A stretch of DNA of 64,000 nucleotides from Lactifluus volemus (taxonomy: Eukaryota; Basidiomycota; Agaricomycetes; Russulales; Russulaceae): assembly GCA_022376515.1 (NCBI GenBank), contig WTXI01000134.1, positions 35,741 to 99,740 on the forward strand, in the 5' to 3' direction. Shown here one piece after another: positions 50,134 through 60,190 of the stretch; the stretch's first letter is position 1; each line of letters begins with the position of its first letter. The notes under the pieces are model-generated. The model was not told the DNA's origin. It made no database searches and saw nothing but the letters and a program-made list of their open reading frames with translations. Made by a program: the position numbers and the translations under genes.

Positions 50134-50363
50134 CTATTTACGCACTACAGGCACAACTTCGCACACGTCACTGAGCCGCTTGAGTGCATAGCTCACGAGC
50201 TCGCGCAGCTCCTCAGCCTCTGGTAACCCCGTAAATGATTTCCAGCCCGAAGAGAGACCAACGTCTAAAGCACGGAAATAAAGGCAAACTGTGAGGTGAT
50301 GTGCTTACAGTTTATTGGTGCACCTTCCATATGACTCCTTGGAGTCGACTTCAAAGTGGACAT
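50134..50363 (-). CDS. Possible small minus-strand gene or 3' exons (56 aa)
   Basis: Exons 50363-50324 and 50264-50134 join across a 59-nt intron (GTGCAC donor, CTTTAG acceptor) to give a 56-residue frame ending ELVSYALKRLSDVCEVVPVV followed by RK and TAG. The helical C-terminus looks protein-like, but there is no second copy and no recognised family. It might be the 3' end of a longer gene whose upstream exons I cannot define. Confidence 0.25.
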
Positions 50364-51074
50364 TCTGGGTTCAAGAGTTCACCGTAGGCGAGATAGGGTC
50401 AAAGCTGAGTGATGACGGGCACTCGCCCTCTTGTGGGAGCTGGATGAGAAATTTCACACGGCCTGACAAGGTGTGTCCCATCCATTTACAGGAGAGTAGA
50501 CAGTCACCCGAGGAAAGAACATGAGAAAAATGAAAGGGGCTAGTATGGTTAAGTAGAGTAGGATGTGGGTTTGGTGTCCAACTTGAAGAGGAAATGAACG
50601 ATGAGGATGAGGGCCGCAAAAAATCAAGACAAACACGTTGGTAAGCCCACGTGGGAATTCCATATATGGCATTGGTCCCTGCAGTTGGCAGATGGGAAAC
50701 ACTTTATAATCAACTCGCTAGTGAAAAGTACGCGGTAACAAAGAATGACATCATTTTCACGTAATGGTAACAGTCACACTTTTCACTTCCCACACTTCGG
50801 ACAACCCCGAGTGTAACGTACTCACAGATGTGACTGTCACCGTAACGCCCCGACACGCCTCCTCCTAATTTTGCTTAATTACCCTCCCGCCCCGTAATTG
50901 CCAGTTATGGCTGGAAACTTGTTGTCAGGAAAATGGGGATATATCCAGGGGATGTAAACATTTTCGACCCTGCACAGAGAATGACAGAATGAAACCTTGT
51001 TCACAGAATGCAGGCCATTAACCTGGCAGCTGGTGCTCTGAATGCAGACTCGCAATGCATATATTCACATCCTG
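50364..51074. other. Intergenic region, no supported gene
   Basis: No convincing open frame or repeat. The right part is probably the promoter of the gene starting at 51294. Confidence 0.35.
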
Positions 51075-51083
51075 TATAAATAG
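51075..51083 (+). promoter_or_regulatory. TATA box
   Basis: TATAAATAG lies about 210 bp upstream of the first supported ATG (51294) of the interrupted gene, in the sense orientation. A pyrimidine-rich leader follows. Confidence 0.5.
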
Positions 51084-51580
51084 ATGCTCCTCTGACAACC
51101 TTTTTTTCCCGCTGGTTCACACTGCTGGTGCACTCCCCCTCCATGATCTCTCTCGCCTCTGGCCAATGCTGCCACGCAACCTATGCATTCCGCTGTATCA
51201 CGCTCAGATAACAAGCACGCACAAGCTCTCCCTAGCTTTCACTGCCTTTGGTGGTTACCTCATCATTTTCTAGCACGTCACCATCTGCACCTAATGAAAG
51301 TCTTACAGTTATTGAGCTCACAGACCTTGGTCAGTATCCCTCTCTTGGTGCCTTCTTTTGTCGTTCCCTTGCTCCAACACGTGAGTCATGTCCCATTGCC
51401 TGCTCTCGTTTCTCCCCCAGATGGCATGGTCCTTCATTTCGGTGCTGTACAAGGCACACTTGTCAAACAGTTACAGGGCTTACTTATTCTCTCGACGCAC
51501 TTCTCGGCGTCGAGCGGCTCAAACCTCAACGGCCTCAACAGGGAAACTGAGGCCCATCATCACCACGACAACAACGACAG

Positions 51581-52516
51581 TGTCACGGTTCGCAGGGACC
51601 GTGGCTCGAAGTGAGCGTCGTTCTGGTTGGCTATTTGCTGTGGCGAGTCGGACAAGACTAGCAACACCAAATAGTCGATTCTAGCACGCGCAGACAAGGT
51701 CCCAGAAGGAGTAGACTTGACTGTGCGAACTCTGGGTGTTCGTATCGCGTGAGGCGGTTAGTACGGGCCGGCGCACGCGATGGTCGGAGTTACCGTTCCT
51801 AAAGAGGATAGACGGTGGCAGATGGGTTAATGACGATGTGTAGGTTCAACCGCAACACGGGCGCGAGTGTAATTGGAGCGCAAGGGATGCTCGCCTTCCA
51901 AGGACACTTGTGCGAGGTTGAACTAAGGTTCGAGGGCGGACGCGGTGTGAGAAGTGGGAACTACTTCTCTCAGCGCGTTCGTATTAGGGTTCAGGCGTCT
52001 GGGAGCTTGTTCCAGAGGAAATGGAACAAATTCACAGATGTCTGATCGTGGCGCGAGGTACCTAGATCAAGGTACGAAGAGGGGATGAACAAGTAGAGGA
52101 GGAAGATGCGATGCGAGTGTGAGCAGGAGACAACGAACTGCGATTCTAGACGAAGCTGAAGCTGGGGCTTTAGCTTGTCTACAGGGCCCTATTTATGCGT
52201 ACAGAGGGCCAGCCAACTATCCTACAAAGGTCACAGTACAGTAGCGAAGTCAAGACTATTGACTAAGGACCTGAGTCAGTTCTGATGACTCAAGAACTGA
52301 CTCAGTGCGTCTGACTCAAGATCTGAGTCAAGAACGCTGACTCAAGATTTGAGTCATCATCCCTGAGTCAAATACTCGTCCAAAACGGCGATGCACAGCC
52401 CCTAGAAGTCGCACAGAGGGGGCTGGCCGGAGAAAGGGATCCTAGGTCATAACACAAGTCAAAAAATAGATGGAAAATAGCAAGGAATGGGCCGGGCGGC
52501 CCGCATAACCGTAACA
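51581..52516 (-). mobile_element. Solo LTR (936 bp), TSD GACAG, minus orientation
   Basis: Ends are TGTCACGG and CCGTAACA, an imperfect inverted repeat of the type in the Gypsy LTR at 58439 (TGTTACGG..CCGTAACA). It is flanked by GACAG at 51576-51580 and 52517-52521. A minus-strand TATA box (CATAAATAG, 52189-52197) and an upstream motif cluster mark the U3 region on the right side. There is no internal region, so it results from LTR-LTR recombination. Its 5' terminus differs by one base from the intact LTR, so it is an older relative. Confidence 0.85.
52272..52370 (-). promoter_or_regulatory. Cluster of eight TGA(C/G)TCA sites in the LTR U3
   Basis: Perfect heptamers lie at 52272, 52286, 52298, 52312, 52324, 52338, 52350 and 52364, at a regular spacing of 12 or 14 bp. 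TGACTCA is the consensus of Gcn4/AP-1-type bZIP factors. The cluster is 75-180 bp upstream of the minus-strand TATA box, the expected enhancer position. Regulation by a fungal Gcn4/Cpc1-type factor is inference. Confidence 0.6.
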
Positions 52517-53580
52517 GACAGTGCTGTTTTCTGTCCATGAGATGGCCACCCTGGACAGCCGTGAGTTTTCAAATGTTACTTCTGATGATGTAGAAGAGGG
52601 TGCCCCGGAATTTCAATTTCCAACAGACCGGGAGGTGTACGAGCGTCCATCACCACCACCTGTGCCACATAAACATGGCATACGGATCAATGCATCTGTT
52701 GTCAAGTCGGACAAGTTGGTTCAAGAGATGGCTGCCGACCATCCCTCCGTTGCGAGAGAGCTCAGCCCACACAACGCATTCCCTGGTCGCACCGGCCTAC
52801 AGAAGCGCGGCACCAGTCCGACAGCATGGGTTCTCGAAAAGTGGCAGCATTTCCAAGGTATCTGTCGCGCCCTTCCCTTCTTTTCCATGAGCTGATTGAG
52901 GGGCTTTTTTTTTCTGGCAGGTGAGCTATTTTCGGTCTTGCCATGGGTTGCCGGATGCATCGAGAATTTGTTTGTATTGAACGAGCATGTTGTGCTACTC
53001 AGGCGATGACGGCACAGATTTTTCGGCATGGTCCCGGTTGGTGCGACAAGCGTGGGGAGCACAAATCAACTGAACGTACTCTAGCGAGTATGGGCGAGAT
53101 TGCAGGGGTTGGCTAACGAGGAACCGAGAACGGACGGATGTGCACCGGAACGAAAGGAGGCACCCGTGGGGAAAGCACGGAGATAAGGGGGGATACGAGA
53201 CGTATGGTAAACGCGAGAACAAGACAAGACACTACGACTTTGTAGCAATATGAAGGAGACAAGAGGTGAGAGACAGGAGACTTAGAGACAGATGATTCGA
53301 GACGAAAGTGATCTACTTGATAAGCCCTTCACTGGCCATTGGGCTAGGCCTTATATCTAGTTTACCATAGATCTTAGATAAATGCAGAAAGTCAACAAAT
53401 CTGGCAAGTCTGGATGGTGAGCTCAAGAAGTTATTCGTGAAACAAGTGTGAAACATCAAGGCAATAGGGAAGAGAGCAAGAATGGTATGAAAAAGGGAGG
53501 ATGTGAGACTTCGTCCGCTGGGACGCTGCAACGGGCAATGCCCCCGATAGGCTTGGTCTCGCACGACGGCGCTCGATAAT

Positions 53581-55084
53581 TAGACTGTCCGGGGGCCGGG
53601 CCGGCCCTCGTTGGCCCTAGGGCCGGGCCAGCAATTTGCTGGCCCTTGAGGGGCCGGGCCAGCACCAGGGTGGCCCTGCCCTTATTTCCAGGGCCAGGGC
53701 CGGAGAGATTTACGACCGGCCCTTAGGGGTCGGCCCGGGGCCGACCCTGCTGGCCCTACCCATAGGGAGGCTGCGAGGGCGGGGCTGCAGGGTGGCGCCG
53801 CAACGGGGGCGTCGGGGCAGCGGCAGGGGGGTGGCGGGGCAGTGACGGCGGCGTCGGGGCAGCAGCAGCGATGGGAGGGACGCAGCAGCGACGGCGAGGC
53901 AGTGGCGGCGGCATCGGGGCAGCAGCAGTGACGGCAGGGGCGGCGGGGCAGTGGCGGCGGCGTCGGGGAAGCAAAAGCGATGGGAGGGACGCAGCAGCGA
54001 CGGTGAGGCAGTGGCGGCGGCATCGGGGCAGCAGCAGCGACGGCAGGGCTGCAGCGTCAGGGCAGCAGTAGCGATGTCAGAGCGGCGTCAGAGGCGGCGG
54101 CGAGGGGGGCGGCACACTGCGTTGGGACAGCAACTGCCACGTTGGGAATGGCGGCGGGCGAAGGGGGAGATGGCAAGTGCGACACAGAGTGGAGGGGACC
54201 CGCGCACGCCATAGCACGAGTCACTGGCGTCAGGGGCTCGGACGGTCGCAACAGCGACGCCCGAACGACCGTGACGCCAATAGACTGTCTACGGGTGGGT
54301 GCAGGGACATCCCTCGAAGGAGATGCAGGAGGGGAAAGGGAAACAAGAAAGTAAAGAAAGATTAGTTGTGAAAAGTCAAAAAAAAAGAACATGACACACC
54401 AATGGACCAAGCTAACAGGCCACGGCAGTGGTAGCGGCGAGGGGGAGGTGTCGCGACGATGGCACCAAGAGAAGGCGGCGGCACCAGAGGGCGGGGCGAC
54501 AGAAGAGTCCGAAGATGTGAGGCGTGAGACGGGGCAATGGCGGCGACAGAGAAGGCGCGAGAGAAGGGAGGGCGAAGACAGAGGTAGTGGCGGAAAACGA
54601 GAGTGGGCACGGGCACGGCGACACGGGGCGAAGGAGTGGATCATAAGGCAAGCGCGAGAACATGTTGAAAAAGTAAACCTGAGAGCGGACTGAGCCAAGT
54701 CAACAGTTTAAGAGAGGCTATGGAGGAAAAATATATTGAGCTCGGATGGTGTAACGGTAAAGATGTCATCAGCTTCAATTTTTGTGTGCAGTGGTCGAGA
54801 GTTTGAATCCCTGTGTGCAATTATCAGAAGGGAGCCTGTGAGTTGATTATGTGATTAAATGTGAGAAAGTTTTACCAGAACTAATTAATTAACTAAATAG
54901 TTTTTTTAAGGGGTGGGGCCGGGTCGGCCCCGGGCCGGCCCCGGGTCGGGCCAGGGCCAGGGCCAGCATCAGCTGGCCCTCCAAGGGCCAGGGCCAGCTG
55001 CAGGGCGGACCGGCCCTGAGGGCCAGGGCCAGGGCTGGGCAAAATGGGGGTGGCCCTGGCCCGGACCGGCCCCCGGACAGTCTA
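53581..55084 (+). mobile_element. Non-autonomous hAT-type DNA transposon II (1504 bp), TSD TCGATAAT
   Basis: Terminal inverted repeats are TAGACTGTCCGGGGGCCGG and its complement, with TCGATAAT at 53573-53580 and 55085-55092, a perfect 8-bp duplication. It is inverted relative to element I (48588-50095), shares the subterminal GGCC repeats, the CCATTGGTGTGTCATG-type centre and the tRNA-like part. The left interior (53830-54070) has a GC-rich tandem repeat with GGCATCGGGGCAGCAGCAG units that differs from element I. No transposase is present. Confidence 0.88.
54738..54820 (+). other. tRNA-like sequence inside hAT element II
   Basis: Counterpart of 48849-48930: GGATGGTGTAACGGTAAAGA then GAGAGTTTGAATCCC. 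The B box is weaker than in element I (TTTGAAT against TTCGAAT), so it is probably decaying. Confidence 0.45.
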
Positions 55085-55092
55085 TCGATAAT

Positions 55093-56457
55093 GCAAAGAA
55101 GGAAAGACTGGCACTAGAGTCAGAAACACGGTCAAAGTGTTGTCTCGTAGTACCAGCCTTTAAGGAAGAAGTCTAAGTGGAGTTGAAAAATAAGTGATCA
55201 AGCAAAGTAAGAAGTCCAAGAAAGTCTTATCAAGGTCCCGTCAAACGGATGATACCTGGTATGTGCAAATGCCCACGTTCGAAAACTTGGTCGATAAATC
55301 TTTGCTTCGTGTTGGGGTCGGTCAATGTCGGGTGGTGAAACGAATCGAATACGAGGGTGGACGCGAGATCAATGGATGATCGAAAGTGGACGGAATCGGA
55401 GGCAAATGCGAGGGCTACCTTACACAACTTAAATCAGGTGTGGAGAACATTCTTGTCATCTATCGATGTTCCCTTACAGATTTTGATGCATAGGCTGCAC
55501 ATGAACGTCCATGGACATCCTCCGCCACCGTGATTGGGGACATACAATGAGGCGGTCTACTACTCGACCACGTTGTCGATCTTGAACGGCCAACCACTGC
55601 AACCGGGGTATGATTCAGAGATGGGCAGGTTTTGCCTTGGGAGCACGATCGTGCTCGTATTCGAGGCGCCACCGACGTTCGAGTTTGCAGTGCTGTAGGG
55701 TCAGCCTCGCGGCTGGCCTCGAAACCCCTCTCTGTGCATCGGTGGATCCTAGTACACCCAACTCACGCTTCCCTCTCGCCTCTATCCCTGCTGCCGCTCG
55801 CCAAATTCTCTGGATTGCTTTTCATCTCGTTCTCGCGCGTTTCGATCTCAAATTGAGCCATGATCGCCCTCGGCCATGATGCAACTACGCCTTGGCCTTA
55901 GACCCGTCCTCTGTGGCCTCGCATTGCATGACGTTTTTTTGTGTCTTTTCCTTTGGTTCTTTCATGATTCTGACTTGTCTCGCGTCTCCTGTGTTTCCTG
56001 TCTCGTCCTAGTTTGCCTCGCAGTTCCTATTGCTGACTCAGTTTGGGATTCTCGATCGCCTTCCCCCACTTCTCCTTACCTTGCTTTCTCCTTTGTTCCC
56101 TTCAATTTTAGAGAGCCTCGCCCCCTTCCCTTTCATACCTATCTCAGTCCCAATATACCTCCACGGCCATTGTTTTCGTTCCAGTAGTCTCGATACTTAC
56201 TCGATCCCCCATTCTCGATGCGTTCACCCCCTTTCTAGATTACTGGCTCAAATGTATATATATTCTTGCGAAATGTACACCTAAATCACGCCGCTCACCA
56301 GTTGGTCTCGAATTCTCGTCTGCTTCAAAGTCTCAAGTTTCTTTAAAAGTCTCTCAAGCCTTCTTCCTTCAAAATCTCGTCCTATTCCACTTTCTCCCTC
56401 CTACTTGTTTCGATCTCGTCTACTAATATCGCGTGTACATACTATAGAGGTTGGTAA
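55093..56457. other. Transposon-flank and pyrimidine-rich region, no supported gene
   Basis: Left part: remainder of the possible LTR and unassigned sequence. Right part (55640-56440): strongly C/T-rich with many TCTCG motifs, resembling a leader or degraded repeat. Open frames are short and compositionally biased. Nothing is supported as a gene. Confidence 0.35.
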
Positions 56458-56937
56458 TTAGTTGGCTACAACCACAGTTATTAGTAAGAGTACATTCCTG
56501 GGGGGAGGTTTTTCAGTACATTGCACAGTACCTGGCAAAGCTGCAAAAAAAGTAGCAATAGCTGTACACTCGCCAGTAACAATAACACAAAGAGAAAAGA
56601 GCAATGCCACGTATAAGACTACAGTGTGGTGTCGACGAGGTTGCCGACCCCAACACCAAGCACCTGTGTAACTGAACCTTGTCCTTGTCCTTGTCTTCTC
56701 CTCGACCCAGCGAGTCTCCCGTTGTTCGTAAAGGCTTCTGATCGCGTGTAGGCTGCTGATGGCAGTGTCCAGCACGCGGCGAAAGTCCTCCTCACGCACG
56801 TCGCTGCTGCTTGAAGGTGACCCATCACGTGAGGACGACGAAGTGTGCTGGAGCTGCTTGAGAAATGATGGCGAGCGCGAAGTGTGGCGCCGGGCAGCCA
56901 CTTCGGCAAAGGCAGAACGGAGAACGGATACTCGTCA
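56458..56937 (-). CDS. Possible minus-strand protein with one membrane helix
   Basis: An open frame of about 150 codons reads leftwards: a serine-rich N-terminal part (SRSPSFLKQLQHTSSSSRDG), a helical stretch (REEDFRRVLDTAISSLHAIR) and a hydrophobic helix (TVVLYVALLFSLCVIVTG). No ATG is clear at the start and there is no recognised family. It could be an exon of a larger gene or chance. Confidence 0.25.
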
Positions 56938-57059
56938 TATCGGACGATTCAAGTCGCCTGAGGTCGCAACGAATTGCCCCGTGACGCAACTGCATGGAGC
57001 CTGCTGTGTGAGAGGGCGCAGCAAGCAGCACGAGCAGTGGTACTGGCTAAATTAGTACA

Positions 57060-57206
57060 ATATATACAGTAAAAGTACAAAAGTACTTTGAATTCAGCCC
57101 AGCAATTACTGATACTACTTTCTACAGCACCTACTGATGTAGCTAGTTAATTATGACCAGTATGATCTGTTATAGCTAGTATACTTCTATATAGCTAGTG
57201 CCACTC
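57060..57206. repeat. Degenerate edge of the AT-rich minisatellite
   Basis: Short motifs TATAGCTAGT and TACTACT related to the array to the right occur without regular spacing. Probably decayed repeat units. Confidence 0.4.
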
Positions 57207-58438
57207 ATTTTTCCTGTCACATTAACTAGACACAGCTAAACCAGCTTACTATTTAGTACACTTTAGTGCAGTTATAGCTACTATAAATTATAACCCATTA
57301 ACTAGACACAGCAATATGTTTACTACTAGTTTACTTTAGTATGGCTATAGCTAATGCCAAACTTCCATGAGTTAATTAGATGTAGCAACTGATTTACTAC
57401 TAGTACACTTTAGTACAGTTATAGCTGCTACTAGTTTATACCACATTAACTAGACACAGCAACAAATTTACTACTAGTACACTTACATGCAGTTATAGCT
57501 GCTACAAATTTACATCACATTAACTAGATTACAGTAACTCAAGTTCTACTAGTACATGTACATACAGTTATAGCTGCTAGTAAATTGTGCCACATTAACT
57601 AGGTCACAGCAACAGAACTTCTACTAGTACACTTATGTGCAGTTATAGCTGCCACTAATTTATACTACATTAACTAGACACAGCAACAAATTACTACTAG
57701 TACACTTACATACAGTTATAGCTGCTAGTAAATTGTACCACATTAACTAGGTCATAGCAACAGATCTACTAATAGTACACTTATGTGCAGTTATAGCTGC
57801 CACTAATTTATACTACATTAACTAGATTACAGTAACTCAAGTTCTACTAGTACACTTACATACAGTTATAGCTGCTAGTAAATTGTGCCACATTAACTAG
57901 GTCATAGCACAGAACTTCTACTAGTACACTTACATACAGTTATAGCTGCTAGTAAATTGTACCACATTAACTAGGTCATAGCAACAGATCTACTACTAGT
58001 ACACTTATATGCAGTTATAGCTGCCACTAATTTATACTACATTAACTAGACACAGCAACAAATTACTACTAGTACACTTTAATACAGTTCTAGCTATCAC
58101 AAATTTACATCACATTAACTAGATTACAGTAACTCAAGTTCTACTAGTACACTTACATGCAGTTATAGCTGCTAGTAAATTATACCACATTAACTAGGTC
58201 ACAGCAACAGATCTACTACTAGTACACTTATGTGCAGTTATAGCTGCCACTAATTTATACTACATTAACTAGACACAGCAAAAATTACTACTAGTACACT
58301 TTAATACAGTTCTAGCTACCACTAATTTATACTACATTAACTAGATTACAGTAACTCAAGTTCTACTAGTACACTTACATGCAGTTATAGCTGCTAGTAA
58401 ATTGTACCACATTAACTAGGTCACAGCAACAGACCTAC
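57207..58438. repeat. AT-rich minisatellite, about 74-bp unit, 16-17 copies
   Basis: Each unit has ACATTAACTAG, CTACTAGTACACTT and CAGTTATAGCTG in fixed order. Three unit variants can be told apart by the bases after ACATTAACTAG: GACACAGC (B), GATTACAGTAACTC (C) and GTCACAGC or GTCATAGC (A). The right half follows a B-C-A order, giving a higher-order period of about 222 bp. The last unit is cut by the Gypsy LTR at 58439. No coding potential. Confidence 0.9.
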
Positions 58439-58943
58439 TGTTACGGCTCGACTGGGGCCGGGTCCCAACTAGGGTTCGAGTAGTTCTGGTCTCTCCTAAG
58501 ACCTAGGCTCAGGGTTACCCAAGGTAACGACGCGCAGAGCCCTGTGGTGTTGTAGCACAACCACCAAGCTTCAGTAGCCTTATTAGGGCGTATAGGAGGG
58601 TAAGAGAAAGAGGGAGAAGGAGGAGAGGAGAGTTCTGTCTTTCAGGAGAGGGAAACAAGTCGATTGATGTTAAAGCCGAAGCTGGGGTACAAGCTACCAG
58701 CTGAGGCCTACTTATACAATGTATGCTAATTGTTCTACCAAACTAGGGTGGACAATAAGCAAGGAGTCAAGACAATAGAACACGGGGACAATAGAGACTC
58801 GGAACAATAACACTGGACAGACAATAGCACAACCAGAACAATAGAACAGTCAGCACAATAGAAACAATGTGGACGGGACGTCATCAGGATGAGTAAGCGG
58901 GTTAGGAAGGCATAGGGTCCAACGTGTCCTGCATTCCGTAACA
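58439..58943 (-). mobile_element. 3' LTR (505 bp) of a Ty3/Gypsy chromovirus
   Basis: Ends are TGTTACGG and CCGTAACA (perfect 8-bp inverted termini). It follows the polypurine tract of the minus-strand element and sits beside the pol stop codon, as expected for the 3' LTR. A minus-strand TATA-like TTGTATAAG is near 58711-58719. The left edge lies inside a minisatellite unit; the 5-mer CCTAC (58434-58438) is the expected target duplication. The 5' LTR is beyond the right edge of the window. Confidence 0.88.
58752..58868 (-). promoter_or_regulatory. ACAATA motif cluster in the LTR U3
   Basis: ACAATA occurs at 58752, 58772, 58788, 58804, 58821, 58838 and 58855, with ACAATG at 58864, at mostly 16-17 bp spacing. 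It lies just upstream of the minus-strand TATA, the enhancer position. The complement TATTGT resembles HMG-box factor sites; binding is inference. Confidence 0.5.
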
Positions 58944-58963
58944 ATACCCCCTCTCTAGAAGGC
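58944..58963 (-). other. Polypurine tract of the Gypsy element
   Basis: On the minus strand AGAGAGGGGGTAT lies immediately before the LTR terminus TGTTACGG, the standard position for plus-strand DNA priming in LTR retrotransposons. Confidence 0.75.
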
Positions 58964-58979
58964 AGTCCCACCTGCCACC

Positions 58980-60190
58980 TTAGTCAGTTTTACGTCGTGA
59001 CTGGGACGGGCCGGCGACACAAGTGTCCAGGACTTCCATCTGCTTGCGCTTCTTCTTGATCTCCTCTGCCGTGCCATCCAAAAGACATCCCCCACTGTGC
59101 CATATGTGGTCTTCAGGGACGCGGCACACTCCAAGCCCTGGCATACAGGAGAAGTGAGGAAAGGGGCAGCCGTCGCTGTTGTGGGTCATCATTCTGTCGT
59201 GGAAGCGGCAATGTTTTAGCTCTCGACGCGGCGTAGAGTCATTTGGAAAATCGAATCTCTGAAGACCGCCGGAATCGAGTCCCAAGCGATCAAGTCCGTG
59301 TGGGTGAAGAGTAAGGCGTGCTCGTGGTTCCATATCCCGATCTCTCTGCTGAGGACCCCCGGGATTACCGTCCCTCTGGTCGAGCCAGTATTCGGTGGTT
59401 CCATAGGCGGGGAACGCTTGAATGGCTTCGTCCTGCGTGCTAACTGGGGTCGTCTGGGTGCCGACGCTGCGGGTCTGAGGGGGCGAATCCGGGACCCAAC
59501 CGTCTGTCTGTGCCGCCACAACAGCGGGGGTCGTGGGAGCACGAAGGAGGTTAATCTGCAGCCTGCCTTCGTCGTCTTCTTCAAACCACTCGTCTTCAGG
59601 GGTCTCTGGTCTAGCGAAGTCACCCAGCCTTTGGGCAACCATGGTGCTACGGCCGTCAGTGAAGATACGGGTGCGTCTCTGAACTCCAGGGTGGTCCCTT
59701 CTCCACTTGAAATCGAAAAGGCAGTGAAGACACTGTCGGGTATCCTCGTAGTACTTATAGGGATTGTAAGGCCACTCGTAGTTGTTTTCGCGCCCCACTG
59801 GCCAGTCATACGGGATCCCCAGACACACGAGGCGGACTTGGCGGTAGTCAACTATGAAGGAGCCGGGGGAAGTGCGATGTTCTCGTTTGGGATCGAAGAA
59901 GTCTGCGTCTGCTCGGGACGCTTGGAAAATTTGTGGGAGGGAGAGGTCAAGGTTTGCGGTTTGAATCTCCTCCCAAGTATAAGGGAGCGAGGTAACCGGG
60001 GCGTTAGTAATGGGAAGCGCAGATGGCCTCCCGACAGAAGTGTTTGTGCTGGCTATGATGGGCGTAGGTGATGTGGATCTGTCGTTTGACGAAGAACTCG
60101 CGGAAGTGAGGGACAATGAAGGGGGGTTCGTTGGGCTCTTGGAAGAGAGAGCGAAGCTGCATTGTCTGTTGTCCATCCTCCCCCGTCTTA
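58980..60190 (-). other. C-terminal extension of the Gypsy polyprotein with a Cys/His-rich end
   Basis: After the chromodomain the frame stays open for about 380 codons: a Ser/Pro-rich linker, a segment with YNPYKYYEDTRQCLHCLFDF, and near the end a Cys/His-rich stretch (CRFHDRMMTHNSDGCPFPHF then SC, later CRVPEDHIWHSGGC). It might bind metal or nucleic acid. Long tails of this kind occur in some basidiomycete Gypsy elements; the role is unknown. Confidence 0.5.

Larger units (their letters stand above)
51294..53009 (+). pseudogene. Hypothetical host gene with its reading frame split by a solo LTR
   Basis: Segments 51294-51380, 51421-51580, 52522-52857 and 52921-53009 join into one open frame of 224 codons once two introns (GTGAGT..CCCAG, 40 nt; GTATCT..GGCAG, 63 nt) and the LTR with one target-duplication copy are discounted. 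The frame is exactly continuous across the LTR. The N-terminus is hydrophobic (SIPLLVPSFVVPLLQ), then basic (RRTSRRRAA), then acidic/polar with DDVEEGAPEFQFP and RPSPPPVPHKHG, then a hydrophobic end ELFSVLPWVAGCIENLFVLN. The stop at 53007-53009 coincides with the start of a possible second LTR, so the true 3' end may be lost. The family is not recognised. Confidence 0.5.
53007..55240 (-). mobile_element. Possible degenerate LTR, interrupted by hAT element II
   Basis: The sequence starts TGACGGCA exactly where the host reading frame ends. After removal of the hAT insertion, a near-inverted terminus TCCCGTCA occurs at 55233-55240 (7 of 8 match). A minus-strand TATA-like CTAGATATAAGG lies near 53350. 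The flanking 5-mers (GGCGA and AACGG) do not match, so this is not proven and could be chance. Confidence 0.3.

Noticed and set aside
54738..54820. Functional tRNA gene
   Set aside because: A and B boxes are present but no complete cloverleaf acceptor stem could be formed, and the sequence is embedded in a transposon.
55876..56284. Pyrimidine-rich open frames as secreted protein genes
   Set aside because: Hydrophobic content follows from C/T-rich DNA, no splice or start context, no second copy for comparison.
59298..60071. 257-codon plus-strand open frame
   Set aside because: Antisense shadow of the open Gypsy C-terminal frame.
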